A stretch of DNA of 34,224 bases from Phycisphaerales bacterium. GTDB lineage: Bacteria > Planctomycetota > Phycisphaerae > Sedimentisphaerales > Anaerobacaceae. Below the pieces are notes generated by a model, which was not told the origin of the DNA, ran no database searches, and saw only the letters and a list, made by a program, of their open reading frames with translations. Both the position numbers and the translations under genes were made by a program. Numbering within the stretch: position 1 is the first letter of the stretch; every line of letters starts with the position of its first letter. This document shows, piece by piece, positions 1-9,178 of the stretch. The stretch is from NCBI GenBank assembly GCA_020346325.1, contig CP070782.1, positions 6,167,382 to 6,201,605 on the forward strand, in the 5' to 3' direction.

Positions 1-2
1 TC

Positions 3-140
3 TACGCCGACCAGACGGAACTGGATACCGACCGGATTGCCGCGGCGTTGGAGAATTCCCCTCCGCTGTCGGTGACCATGGCCGAGAAGGTCCAGGCCTT
101 ACGGCAGTGGGCCCGGGAGCGCTGCGTCCCGGCCGACTGA
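3..140 (+). CDS. C-terminal fragment of an unidentified protein
   Basis: An open frame enters from the left edge and gives 45 residues before a TGA at 138-140. The fragment is hydrophilic and helical-looking, with the sequence ALRQWARERC near its end. No family could be recognised from so short a piece. It runs in the same direction as the lipoprotein gene that begins 128 bases later, but the gap contains its own TATAAT box, so co-transcription is not certain. That it is a real gene end rests on the uninterrupted frame and GC-rich codon use, and is only moderately sure. Confidence 0.5.
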   Translation, partial: YADQTELDTDRIAAALENSPPLSVTMAEKVQALRQWARERCVPAD

Positions 141-218
141 CAGACCGCCGGGAGCGTCCACGCCGGCACCCTCGGCCGGCGCGCGGAGATTTGGCCTTCC
201 CAGGGCGCGGAGTTTGCC

Positions 219-224
219 TATAAT
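219..224 (+). promoter_or_regulatory. Candidate -10 box for the PEGA lipoprotein gene
   Basis: A perfect TATAAT stands 44 bases before the lipoprotein start. No convincing -35 hexamer is seen at 16-18 bases upstream (the nearest TTGGCC is 22 bases away), so this is a partial promoter match. Confidence 0.35.
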
Positions 225-268
225 GGGGACGCAAGATCGCTGGCCATCTGCCAAAAAGGATTCTGGAT

Positions 269-670
269 ATGAATAGACGTACCGTTGGACTCGTCCTGGC
301 TCTGGGCACGGCGTCCCTGTTGTGGTCCGGTTGCGTGGAGCGAGAGCTCACGATCAATACCGAACCCCAAGACGCGCTGGTCACGCTCAACGACGAACAG
401 ATCGGCCAGTCGCCCGTCACCGTCGCCTTCAACTGGTACGGGGACTACCGGGTCCGCGCCAGCAAGGAAGGCTACCAAACGCTGGAGACAAATCGCGAAC
501 TGAAGGCCCCGTGGTACGACTGGTTTCCGCTCGACTTCTTCGCCCAAGTGCTCTATCCCGGGCGCATCGTCGACAGTACCGAGTGGACCTTCGAGCTAGC
601 ACCGAGACAGGCCCCCACCCGCGAAGAACTCATCGACCAGGCCGAAACCGCCCGCAGCCAGCTCGACTGA
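269..670 (+). CDS. PEGA-domain lipoprotein
   Basis: This 133-residue protein starts with a lipoprotein signal peptide: two Arg at positions 3-4, a hydrophobic stretch, and the lipobox SGC with Cys22 as the lipidation site. Residues about 27-75 match the PEGA domain pattern (paired beta-strands with TEPQDALVTLNDEQIG and a later KEGYQTLE). PEGA domains occur in surface and carbohydrate-associated proteins. The C-terminal part is acidic and helical. The start is supported by AAAAAGGA eight bases upstream. It probably sits in the periplasmic face of the outer or inner membrane. The exact role is unknown; its closeness to the exopolysaccharide operon on the other strand hints at envelope work, but this is inference. 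Confidence 0.8.
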   Translation: MNRRTVGLVLALGTASLLWSGCVERELTINTEPQDALVTLNDEQIGQSPVTVAFNWYGDYRVRASKEGYQTLETNRELKAPWYDWFPLDFFAQVLYPGRIVDSTEWTFELAPRQAPTREELIDQAETARSQLD

Positions 671-718
671 CCATCAGAAGGGCTTGAATTGAGCATAGTG
701 CTGGTATCCTGCTCGGTT

Positions 719-816
719 TGTCATCCTGAGCCGGAAGCGAAAGATCTGGGCTTACTTCGAGAATGACCGTCGATCCTAGTCGAGAGCCAGATGCTTCACT
801 GCGTTCAGCATGACAG
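719..816. repeat. Dispersed intergenic repeat, copy A (TCATCCTGAG type)
   Basis: The element begins with TTGTCATCCTGAGCCGGAAG and ends with CACTGCGTTCAGCATGACAG; its two ends are partly complementary (TGTCAT..CTGA and TCAGCATGACA). Copy B at 15562-15699 repeats both ends almost base for base in the same orientation. It fills the gap after the lipoprotein gene and abuts the end of the epimerase gene, so it may act as a weak bidirectional terminator. Confidence 0.7.
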
Positions 817-818
817 CC

Positions 819-1823
819 TTAGGTTGACTGCGTGATGCCTGTAGCATGTGTGTGCAAATTCGTCCGGTCCGCACTGTGGTTAGGCTTCGTCGAATTGTCG
901 CGGTACCAGGTGATGGCTTTTTCGAGGCCTTCGCGGAAGAGGATGACGGGTTCGAAACCGATGAGCTGGCGGGCGACGGTGATGCCGGCCAGTGAATGCT
1001 TCACGTCGCCGGGACGTGGGGGTTCATACTTAGGCTTGATATCCTTGCCCACGATGTCGTTGATCATCGCGATGATGCCATTGACGGTAATCTTCTCGCC
1101 GCACGCGACGTTCACCACTTCGCCGTTGGTCTTCTTGGCGCGGGCGGCACAGAGATTGGCTTGCACGACGTTGTCGATATAGGTGAAGTCGCGGCTCTGC
1201 TCACCGTCGCCATAGACGGTGGGTGGCCGGTCTTTCAGGATCGCCGTCACAAACGCGGGAATCGCCGCGGCATAGGTGCTGGTCGGGTCCTGATAAGGCC
1301 CGAACACGTTGAAATAGCGCAGCGAAATGGTCTCCAGACCGAAGACCTTGGAGAAGACCGAGCAATAATACTCGCCCACGAGCTTGCCGACGGCGTACGG
1401 CGAGAGCGGGCTGGTCGGCATGGTTTCGACCTTGGGCAGGGTCGGTGTGTCGCCGTAAGCCGAGGAACTGGCGGCATACACGAAACGCTTCACGCCCGCG
1501 TCCCGCGCCGCCATCAGCAGCGTGAACGTCGCGTCGACGCAGTGCTGATGCGTCAACTCGGGCTCGTCGACGCTGCGCGGCACCGACGGCAGCGCTCCTT
1601 CGTGCAGAACCACGTCAACATCCTTGACGACCGCTTGCGCCACCTCTGCGACGCCCATATCGGCCTCGACGAACTCGATCTTGTCGATGATGTCGTCCAG
1701 GTTGCTCCGCTTGCCTGTGAGCAGGTTGTCCACGACGCGTACGAGACACCCTTCGGCCACTAAACGTCTACAGATATTCGAGCCGATGAACCCGGCTCCA
1801 CCGGTCACCAAGAACTTCTCCAT
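819..1823 (-). CDS. NAD-dependent sugar-nucleotide epimerase/dehydratase (extended SDR)
   Basis: This is a 334-residue extended short-chain dehydrogenase/reductase. The NAD-binding GxxGxxG lies at Gly8-Gly11-Gly14, with Asp32 in place to bind the adenine ribose. The catalytic Tyr143-x3-Lys147 (YAVGK) and Ser120/121 (SSSAYG) are present. The opening residues most resemble the UDP-GlcNAc/UDP-GalNAc 4-epimerase (WbpP) branch, which makes sugar donors for surface polysaccharide. The last 20 or so residues after WYRDN look like a nonconserved tail. GAGGG precedes the ATG by about eight bases. It is the last gene of the exopolysaccharide operon, 110 bases after the tyrosine kinase. Substrate is inferred from family and context; a dTDP- or UDP-hexose dehydratase is less likely. 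Confidence 0.85.
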   Translation of the reverse strand: MEKFLVTGGAGFIGSNICRRLVAEGCLVRVVDNLLTGKRSNLDDIIDKIEFVEADMGVAEVAQAVVKDVDVVLHEGALPSVPRSVDEPELTHQHCVDATFTLLMAARDAGVKRFVYAASSSAYGDTPTLPKVETMPTSPLSPYAVGKLVGEYYCSVFSKVFGLETISLRYFNVFGPYQDPTSTYAAAIPAFVTAILKDRPPTVYGDGEQSRDFTYIDNVVQANLCAARAKKTNGEVVNVACGEKITVNGIIAMINDIVGKDIKPKYEPPRPGDVKHSLAGITVARQLIGFEPVILFREGLEKAITWYRDNSTKPNHSADRTNLHTHATGITQST

Positions 1824-1933
1824 TCCAATTGCCCTCTCTGTCAGAATTCAGCGTTGTGGAAAGGAACTGCCATTCTACGGCGTCCCTCGCCACTTGGGAA
1901 CCCTTTTGCCAACTTTGCGCGATGCCGCACCTG

Positions 1934-4162
1934 TCATGCGGAATTGGCCGCCAGTTGCGGCTTAAGGTACCGGCGGTACGCTTTGTACTGCTGGCGGAAG
2001 TAACCGCCTTTCATCGCCTCGGCGCCGAACAGCACACCGCCGATCACATTCGCGCCGACCTCGTCCAGCTCGAAGATCGTCCGTTGCGCGGCGCCGCGCT
2101 TCGTCGTGGCCGCGTTGAACACCAGGAGCGTCGCATCGACGAGCTTGGACAGGACCTTTACGTCACTGACCAGCAGGACCGGAGGGCTGTCGACGATCAC
2201 GCGGTCGTAGCCCTGCGCCGCACTTTCCAGGACCTCCTTCATACGATAACAGGCGAGCAACTCAGCCGGACTGGCCGTGGGAGGTCCCGCATAGATCAGG
2301 TCCAGCCCCGTGACCTTGCTGGGTCGAATCGCTTCCTGGATGCTGCACTGCCCCGTCAGCAGGCTCGTCAATCCCCGCCGGCGCACCTCCTGCCCGTTTT
2401 CCGAACCGGCTCGGGGGAACGCAACGTGCAGACTGGGCTGGCGCAGATTGGCGTCGATCAGCAGAACCTTCTCGTACTTGGCCACAAACGCGGTCGCCAG
2501 GTTGCAGGCCAGTGAGGTCTTGCCATCGCCCGGATCACCGCTGCCGATCAGCAGCGTCTTGAACCTAGCCTCACCGGACAGATCCAGGTTCGTCCGACAG
2601 CGCCGATACGATTCGCCCAGCAGCGAATACGGTGCCTCGTCGACCACGTGACACAGATCGATATCGTCGACGGCGCGGTCTTCGTCGGCATCCGGAATCA
2701 CCCCGAGCAGCCGCAGACGCAGAAAACGCCTCACATCGCTCGGCGTCCGCACTAGGTCGTTGAGCATCTCCGCCAAGAACGCCAAACCCAATCCGAACAT
2801 CAGACCCAGCATCGTGCCACCCGGCGTCCACAGTAGAATGTGCCGGGAGATGACCATCTTCAGCGGGTCCGGCGCCAGGCCCAACACCTGAACCTTGGGC
2901 GTGTCCGGATCGTCCAGCATGATGCGCAGCTTCTCGATCTGCGCCTTGATCTGGTTGAGCATCTCGGTGCGTTCGTCGCGCGTCTTGACATATTGCTCGT
3001 ACCGAGAGCGGGCCTCGTCCAGGTCTTTCTGCTTGGCCAAAGCCTGGTCGCGCAGGCTCTGCAATTCGGTGCGTCGCTCTTCCAGCACCCGGAGCGTATC
3101 GCGCGCGTTGTAGAGATTGGCGCGGCGGGTCTGCTCGGCAATGGCGAGCCGGCGCTCCTGCCGGGTCTTCTTGATTTCGTCGATCGATTCCTGCGTCTGG
3201 CGCACCACGCGGTGGTTGGCGCCGAATTTCGTCAGCCGGCCGGAGAGCTGCCCCTCCAGCAGGGCCAACTGCTGCGCCAGAGCGATCATCACGGGATCGC
3301 GTTCGATCGCGTGCTCGACCTGGTCGGTAATCGGTCCCTCGGCCAAAGCCTTGAGGTTCTCGATGTCGGCCCGCAGTTGCTTGATCGCCAGCGACAGTTC
3401 GCTCTCCTGGAGTTCGAGATCGTTGAGCCGCAAGGTCACGGTATGCTGGAAATAGCGACCGTCCGAGCGCTCCAGGTCTGTCAGTTGGCTCTCTTCGCGC
3501 AGCCGCTGCATGGCCCGTTCGCTGTCGGCAATCTCTCGCTCCACGAGACTCTGTCGGCCGGTCAGCTCGATCAGCTTCTCATTGACGTCGCCCCGTTGCG
3601 TTTCGCCGTGCTCGCTGACGAACAGACGCATCATTTCATTGACGATCAGCGCCGCCTCCTTGGGGCTGCCACAGGTCATCGAGACGATGAGGTGCTCGGC
3701 CTCGCGATGAGGAAACGCATTCAGATTCCTTTCCAGATAGGAGACCGCCTCCGTGACATCCGCGTCGAGTGCTTGACGGAACCATTTCGTCTGCCGCACG
3801 CGGTCGCTCTGCAGCAGTCTCTGGAGACTGCTCTGCATCTTCATGAGATTGGCCAGCGAGACGCGGTGGCCGTACTGGATGTCCTGCTGCACCTGGGTCG
3901 CGACGATGTCCATCGGGTCGGTATCGACCGGAGGGAGAACCTTGATGATGCCTTCGGCCTTGTACAGCGGTCGGAACCGCCGCATCTGGTACCAGCCGCC
4001 GGTCCCCAACGCCCCGCCGAGAATCGTCATGAACACGATCATCCAGACGTGCCGGCGCAACATGCCCGCGATCTCCTTGGGAGTCAGAGCCGTTTCGGCA
4101 GCAGGCGCTGCTCCTGCCAGGTTCGGCCTCCTGCCGGGCGCTTTCGCGTTCTTGTTGGCCAT
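1934..4162 (-). CDS. Wzc/ExoP-like polysaccharide co-polymerase with tyrosine autokinase domain
   Basis: This 742-residue inner-membrane protein controls polysaccharide chain length and export. The N-terminal Wzz domain has its first membrane segment around residues 36-54, followed by a long periplasmic coiled coil, and a second membrane segment around 440-465. The cytoplasmic BY-kinase has Walker A GDPGDGKT (542-549), Walker A' with Asp570 (LLIDAN) and Walker B with Asp658 (VIVDSPP). The C-terminus carries a tyrosine cluster (Tyr721, 726, 729 and 732), the usual autophosphorylation site. GGAGAG lies just before the ATG. It lies between the TPR gene (72 bases upstream) and the epimerase. It should work with the Wza-like lipoprotein of the same operon to span the envelope. 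Fusion of both domains in one chain is the proteobacterial layout. Confidence 0.93.
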   Translation of the reverse strand: MANKNAKAPGRRPNLAGAAPAAETALTPKEIAGMLRRHVWMIVFMTILGGALGTGGWYQMRRFRPLYKAEGIIKVLPPVDTDPMDIVATQVQQDIQYGHRVSLANLMKMQSSLQRLLQSDRVRQTKWFRQALDADVTEAVSYLERNLNAFPHREAEHLIVSMTCGSPKEAALIVNEMMRLFVSEHGETQRGDVNEKLIELTGRQSLVEREIADSERAMQRLREESQLTDLERSDGRYFQHTVTLRLNDLELQESELSLAIKQLRADIENLKALAEGPITDQVEHAIERDPVMIALAQQLALLEGQLSGRLTKFGANHRVVRQTQESIDEIKKTRQERRLAIAEQTRRANLYNARDTLRVLEERRTELQSLRDQALAKQKDLDEARSRYEQYVKTRDERTEMLNQIKAQIEKLRIMLDDPDTPKVQVLGLAPDPLKMVISRHILLWTPGGTMLGLMFGLGLAFLAEMLNDLVRTPSDVRRFLRLRLLGVIPDADEDRAVDDIDLCHVVDEAPYSLLGESYRRCRTNLDLSGEARFKTLLIGSGDPGDGKTSLACNLATAFVAKYEKVLLIDANLRQPSLHVAFPRAGSENGQEVRRRGLTSLLTGQCSIQEAIRPSKVTGLDLIYAGPPTASPAELLACYRMKEVLESAAQGYDRVIVDSPPVLLVSDVKVLSKLVDATLLVFNAATTKRGAAQRTIFELDEVGANVIGGVLFGAEAMKGGYFRQQYKAYRRYLKPQLAANSA

Positions 4163-4234
4163 ATCACTCTCCGATACGCATTCGCCGCAACTTGCCCAGA
4201 GCGAATGCGCTGCGCATCGCGCGCCGCATCACCG

Positions 4235-7200
4235 CTACTGCAACCGTTTCACCGCCAAGACGATGCGCTCCTTTGCCGCGTCGGACAGGGCTTCGTCGCC
4301 CAGTTCCAGCGCGCGGCGGTAGGCCGCCAGGGCGCTTGGCTTGTCACCCTGCGCCTCCTTGATCAGGCCCAAATGCTCGTACGCCTCAGGCGACGCCGAT
4401 CCCTGCAACTCATGCTGCTGAATCGCCGCCGTGACGGCGCGAGCCGCCTCGCCATGCCGACCGCCTTTGTACAGGACGTAGGCATAGGTATCCAGGTAGG
4501 TTGCATTGTCCGGGTCGACAGCCAATACCTGTTGGGCGTATCGCTCGGCCAGCGCGATCTTCCGGTCGTCCTGGGCCAGCATGTACGCCAGGTTGTTCAA
4601 AACACTGGTATTCGTCGGCATTCTGGCTACCAGACTTTCGTAAACGGTGATGGCCCTCTCCAGATACTGTTTATCGGAAGTCTTCTTGTAGGCCACCGTC
4701 AGCAGGTGGGCCTTCTCGAAGAGGTATTGCAGTTCCCGATCGGGGTCGTGGCCGCTCAGCGCGATACACTTGTCGATATAACCGACAGCATCATCATAGT
4801 CATCCTGGAGCCGGGCCAGGCAGAACAGGGCGAAGTTCCCAGCCGGCACGTCCGGATCGGCCTGGAGTCGCTGGCGGCAGTACTGGGAAACCACCTCGAC
4901 GCCGACCAACTGATAAACACGCAGGAGGATGCCGGCCGTCATCTGCCTGTCGCCCCACGCCCGATCCAGGGCCTGACGGCAGTAGCGTTCGGCCGCAGCG
5001 GCGTCACCGAGCTTGATCTGGGCCTCCGCCATCCGACAGAGGACGGGAGGGGCATAGCTCGTGTCGAGATACTTGGCTCCTTCCTGGAGAACCTCTCTCA
5101 GTTTTTCCGGACGCCAGCCGGCCGCGCTGCCCGGTCGGTCTCCGGCAGCCAGGAGCAGCGCATGCAGACGACCATCCAGCGCGGCAAGGTATGGCGCGTC
5201 GTGCTCCAAACGATCGGACATCTGCGCTTGCCGCAGTTGGCGAGCCTCTTCGTAGAGCCGTGCCGCTTCGTCATACGCCCCCCGCTGTTGCGCGAAGGCA
5301 GCGGCGCGGCTGCGCCAACCCACGTCATCCGGGAACTCGGCCAGAGCATCCACATAGAGCTGTTCGAGGGCGTCGTCCTGCCCGAGCCTCCGGTAGATGC
5401 GCTCGAGCAGCGTTCGCGCCTGCGCCGGGGCGTCAGGCTCATTGAGCAGGCCACGGAGTTCGCTGATCGCCTCCTGATCGCGCCCGGCCCAGACATAAGC
5501 ATTGGCCAGCGCCACGGTGGTAGCCGAATCGTCCTGGAGTACCCGACTCTTGCGGAAATCCAGGATCGCCCGGTCGCCTTGCCCCATCAGCAAACCGATC
5601 TCGCCGCGTAGCCGCCACGTGGCCGCGTCCTCCTGATTCTTCTCGAGGCTGCGATTGGCCAGTTCCAGCGCCCGCTGCAACTGCCCCTGCCGCTTGGCCA
5701 GCAAGGCTTCCATGAGTAGAAGCCTGGGCTCATCGGGGAACTTCTCTTTGAAGCTCTGGAGCCGGCGCTCGGCCTCCTGGACCAGACCCACATCGAGATA
5801 GGCGCGGATCTGGGCCAGGCGGTTGATAGCGTTGTCCTGGAGAGACAGCAGCTCCTCTGAATATTGCCGGACGCCCGCTCTATCGTCGGTCGCCTCGGCC
5901 ACCAGCACGAGGCCCTTGAGCGCATCGCTGCGACTGCCGGCTTCGCTGTAAAGCTGTTCGAGGAAGCGCTTGGCCTCGGCATAGCGACCCACACGGTAGT
6001 AGTGACGCCAGAGCAGCCGACCGTCTTTCGATTCGACCAGCAACGCCTGGGCCTTGTCACTCTGACCGGTGACACGATAGTACTCCGCGTAGCTTTCCAG
6101 CATGAACTCGTTGCTCGGATCGATCGCTTTGGCCTGTTCGAAGGCACTCTCGGCCATCGTGAGATAGGCCTGCTTGCGGGCCGGGTCGGTCTCCTTGACC
6201 GCAACGCGCGTCGCCAGACGTCCCAGCATGACGGCATTGTTGAAACTCGGCGCGTTGATCTGGATCGTCTGCCGGATCGCCAGGGCCGTGAGGGGCTCGC
6301 TCTGGCCGACGACCTCAGCGTAGGCGCTCAACACCTGCACGTCTTTAGGATTCACCTGGATCGCGTGCTCCAGAGCGGCTTTCAGTTCCCGCCGCTGTTC
6401 GGCGGAGGCATTGTCGCCGAGGCGACCGTTACGCACGAGCAAAGCGTTGGCCAGGGCCTTGGCCACCAGCGGATCGGTGGGATTCAGATGGGAGGCCATG
6501 CGCGTGTCCTCGACAGAACCATGTTCGTTGCCGAGAGCCGCCTGCACGTTGCCACGGAGCATGTAGCCGTAAGAGAAGACGGGCCGCAGCTTGAGGCATT
6601 CATCCAGATGCTTCAAAGCTTCCTCGTGTTGCCCCCGCCCCAGCGCCAGCCGGCCGGCGAAGAGATGTCCCTGGCAATCGTCCAAGCTGTCCGAGGTCAC
6701 CACCTCGACCATCTCCGCAGCCAGCGACCAGTCCTGACGATGCCGGGCGATGTCGAAGAGTTGTCCGGCCGCCACCAGGCGCGGATTCGCGTCACCGGCA
6801 TCGAGATAGGCCGGCGCCTCCGGACGGCGCTGGGTGGCGGTCGCCGCCAGCACCTGACGCCACTGTTCGGTCGCTTCATCCAGCTGCCTCTGGTCCTGGT
6901 AGAAGAAGCCCAATTCCATGGCCCGCTCCACCGGGTCCGCCAGGCTCTTGACCGCCTGCACGTGGATCTCCCGACGCCGGGCTTCGGAACAGGCCGTCGG
7001 ATCGGGCTCGGCCAGGAGGCCGCGGTAGAACAGCGCCGCCAGGCTCTGCGGAGAATGCCTCAGATACGCGTCGACCACCGTCCGGGCTCGTTCGATATCC
7101 TGTTGCGCGATCAGGGCTTCGCAGAGACGGCGCAGATGATCCTTGTCCACTGCCTGCGGGTCACTCTGCAACAACTGCTCGACGAGCGCCGCCTGACGCC

Positions 7201-9178
7201 GGCGGCAATCGTGCAGCTCGGCAACCATGGCTCTGACCGCCGGCTGTTCTTCCGCTGACGATTCGGCATGAGCCGTGGCGCGCTGACGTCGAATCGCGCC
7301 CTGCAACTGTTCCGCTTGTGTCACGATCAGGGCCAGCCTAAGCCTCATGGTATCGGGGTCGGCAGCGCTTAGGGGCGCGATCTCCTCCTCGGCCTCGCTC
7401 ACGTGTCCTTTGGCCAGCAGGATCTCGATGCGCAGGGTCGCGCTGCGCTGGTTCGCTCCGAAACGCTCCTCAAAACTGCTCACAGCGCTGAGGGCCACGT
7501 CGTAGGAACCGGCCTCCGACAATGCCTGGCCGTAATCCAACAGTGCGGTCGGCTTCGTGTTGATGATCCCCGATGCCAAAGCCGCACCGAGGAATTCGAC
7601 CACGGCGCCGATTTCCGAGGTGGGTTTGAAGAGGCGGGCCAGCGTGTAGGCGAGAAAGGCGTCCCTGTCTTCCGGGGCGTTCGAAGCCTTGATGTCTTCA
7701 TAGGCCGCATACAGCCGCCGAACCGCCTGCCCTCGATCGCCCCGGGCCAGATCGAGCATCCCCTGCCATTTCACCACCTGAGGATTGTCGCCACTGCCCT
7801 GGATCTGCTCAATCTCATGGACAGCCTTCTGGGCCTTGGCCGATAGCATCTCGTCGGCCGTCAGCGGCTGGCCCGAGACCAGCGTCTGCTCCAGGTAGAG
7901 CGTCGCGAGCAGTGCACACAACGAAAACCGATTTGTCTGCTTGGCGTGGTACCTGGGTCCGGGATCGTCCTGGGCTTCGGGCAATTCCAGAGCCGACTCG
8001 GCCAGATCGATCGCCTGACGCAGGCTCGCCCGATCCCCGTAGAGAGAGAACCTGCGATAGCGCAAGCCGGCGGCCATCCGGGCGTACTTGACACTCGTCG
8101 GATCGAGCGTGTGCGCCTTCTCGATGGCCTCGATGGCGCGATCGAGCTGCACCGCCCCGGCGTCGGTGTGCAGATAGACGGAGTAAAATGCAAAGAACTC
8201 AGCAGCGGCGGCGAACGCCTGCGGGCGAGATGCGAAGCGGGTCATCAGCGTTTCGTATTCGGGCTCGAGAACACGCATGATCTCGCGGGCCTCCGCCACG
8301 CCCCGGCGCTGTGCCTTGGAGAGCCTGCGTATGAGGAGATTGATGTGCGGCTCCGGCTCATCGCCGGCCACCCTGACCGCCTCGGTCAGAATCTCTTCCG
8401 CCTGTCGCGCCGTCTCATCGGCCCGGTCATGGTTGCCACTGGCCTCGGCCGCCCGGCTCTCCGCCAGCAAGGCCGCCGCCAGGTGATGATATGCCTGGCC
8501 GTGGCTCGGATCGAGCCGCCGGGCCTCTTCCAGATCACGCTTGGCCTCGCCCAGCAGTTGCTCCGGATTGTTCGTCGCCCCCATGTTCGCCAGTTCGAGC
8601 GCCGCCCGCCCCCGGGCGAAGTACAGATACGCACCCAGAAGCTCGTCGCCGCCATCCCACCCGGCCGGTTCAGCCGTGCCGAAACTCGGCTCCCACGTGG
8701 CCTTCTTCTCCTGCATCACGTCGGAGCCATCGGTTGTCTCCAGCAGGTCCGTCGCCTGCGATGAAACATCCTTCCAGTACGCGCTGACCTGCTGGCCCAC
8801 GGTGCTGAGGCTGTCGGCCATGATGTAGTAGTATTTGAGCTTTCCCAGACGGGCCTTGAGATTCTGCGGGTCGGAGGTGATGATCTGCTCCCAGCATCCC
8901 AACACGCGGCGCCAGTCGTCGGTCACCTGGAACACGTCCGCCAGTCTGAAGTAGAGTTCCAGCTTCTCTTCGGCATTTCGCGTCAGGCCCAGCGCCTGCT
9001 GGTAGTTCCGGCGCGCCGCTTCATAGTCCTGTACGGCCCACGCGGCATCCCCATCGGCAACGAACTGGGCCGGGTCGCGCGTCAGACGAAGAATGACCAG
9101 CACGGCTCCCAGGGCCAGGATCGCCAAAACGGCCGAGCCCAGCAGCGCCACTTTCTTGTTGAGACGTCTTCTCGCCAT
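4235..9178 (-). CDS. Giant TPR-repeat protein of the exosortase/exopolysaccharide operon
   Basis: This 1647-residue protein has one N-terminal membrane segment (about residues 10-31) after a basic start, then tetratricopeptide-like helical repeats to the end (for example AYHHLAAALL, YGYMLRGNVQAALG, YEHLGLIKEAQG). It resembles PrsT-like TPR proteins found with exosortases, which are thought to scaffold polysaccharide assembly, but it is longer than the usual roughly 900 residues. The start chosen is the ATG whose A is shared with the TGA of the preceding EpsI-like gene (TGATG), a sign of translational coupling. A TTG one codon earlier is possible. Most of the chain should lie in the periplasm. 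Partners are unknown; the operon suggests the kinase or export lipoprotein. Confidence 0.85.
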   Translation of the reverse strand: MARRRLNKKVALLGSAVLAILALGAVLVILRLTRDPAQFVADGDAAWAVQDYEAARRNYQQALGLTRNAEEKLELYFRLADVFQVTDDWRRVLGCWEQIITSDPQNLKARLGKLKYYYIMADSLSTVGQQVSAYWKDVSSQATDLLETTDGSDVMQEKKATWEPSFGTAEPAGWDGGDELLGAYLYFARGRAALELANMGATNNPEQLLGEAKRDLEEARRLDPSHGQAYHHLAAALLAESRAAEASGNHDRADETARQAEEILTEAVRVAGDEPEPHINLLIRRLSKAQRRGVAEAREIMRVLEPEYETLMTRFASRPQAFAAAAEFFAFYSVYLHTDAGAVQLDRAIEAIEKAHTLDPTSVKYARMAAGLRYRRFSLYGDRASLRQAIDLAESALELPEAQDDPGPRYHAKQTNRFSLCALLATLYLEQTLVSGQPLTADEMLSAKAQKAVHEIEQIQGSGDNPQVVKWQGMLDLARGDRGQAVRRLYAAYEDIKASNAPEDRDAFLAYTLARLFKPTSEIGAVVEFLGAALASGIINTKPTALLDYGQALSEAGSYDVALSAVSSFEERFGANQRSATLRIEILLAKGHVSEAEEEIAPLSAADPDTMRLRLALIVTQAEQLQGAIRRQRATAHAESSAEEQPAVRAMVAELHDCRRRQAALVEQLLQSDPQAVDKDHLRRLCEALIAQQDIERARTVVDAYLRHSPQSLAALFYRGLLAEPDPTACSEARRREIHVQAVKSLADPVERAMELGFFYQDQRQLDEATEQWRQVLAATATQRRPEAPAYLDAGDANPRLVAAGQLFDIARHRQDWSLAAEMVEVVTSDSLDDCQGHLFAGRLALGRGQHEEALKHLDECLKLRPVFSYGYMLRGNVQAALGNEHGSVEDTRMASHLNPTDPLVAKALANALLVRNGRLGDNASAEQRRELKAALEHAIQVNPKDVQVLSAYAEVVGQSEPLTALAIRQTIQINAPSFNNAVMLGRLATRVAVKETDPARKQAYLTMAESAFEQAKAIDPSNEFMLESYAEYYRVTGQSDKAQALLVESKDGRLLWRHYYRVGRYAEAKRFLEQLYSEAGSRSDALKGLVLVAEATDDRAGVRQYSEELLSLQDNAINRLAQIRAYLDVGLVQEAERRLQSFKEKFPDEPRLLLMEALLAKRQGQLQRALELANRSLEKNQEDAATWRLRGEIGLLMGQGDRAILDFRKSRVLQDDSATTVALANAYVWAGRDQEAISELRGLLNEPDAPAQARTLLERIYRRLGQDDALEQLYVDALAEFPDDVGWRSRAAAFAQQRGAYDEAARLYEEARQLRQAQMSDRLEHDAPYLAALDGRLHALLLAAGDRPGSAAGWRPEKLREVLQEGAKYLDTSYAPPVLCRMAEAQIKLGDAAAAERYCRQALDRAWGDRQMTAGILLRVYQLVGVEVVSQYCRQRLQADPDVPAGNFALFCLARLQDDYDDAVGYIDKCIALSGHDPDRELQYLFEKAHLLTVAYKKTSDKQYLERAITVYESLVARMPTNTSVLNNLAYMLAQDDRKIALAERYAQQVLAVDPDNATYLDTYAYVLYKGGRHGEAARAVTAAIQQHELQGSASPEAYEHLGLIKEAQGDKPSALAAYRRALELGDEALSDAAKERIVLAVKRLQ

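Noticed and set aside
2840-5611. Long open frame on the plus strand (over 900 codons)
   Set aside because: It lies opposite the tyrosine kinase and TPR genes, which have clear family motifs. The reading is an antisense shadow caused by GC-rich codon use.
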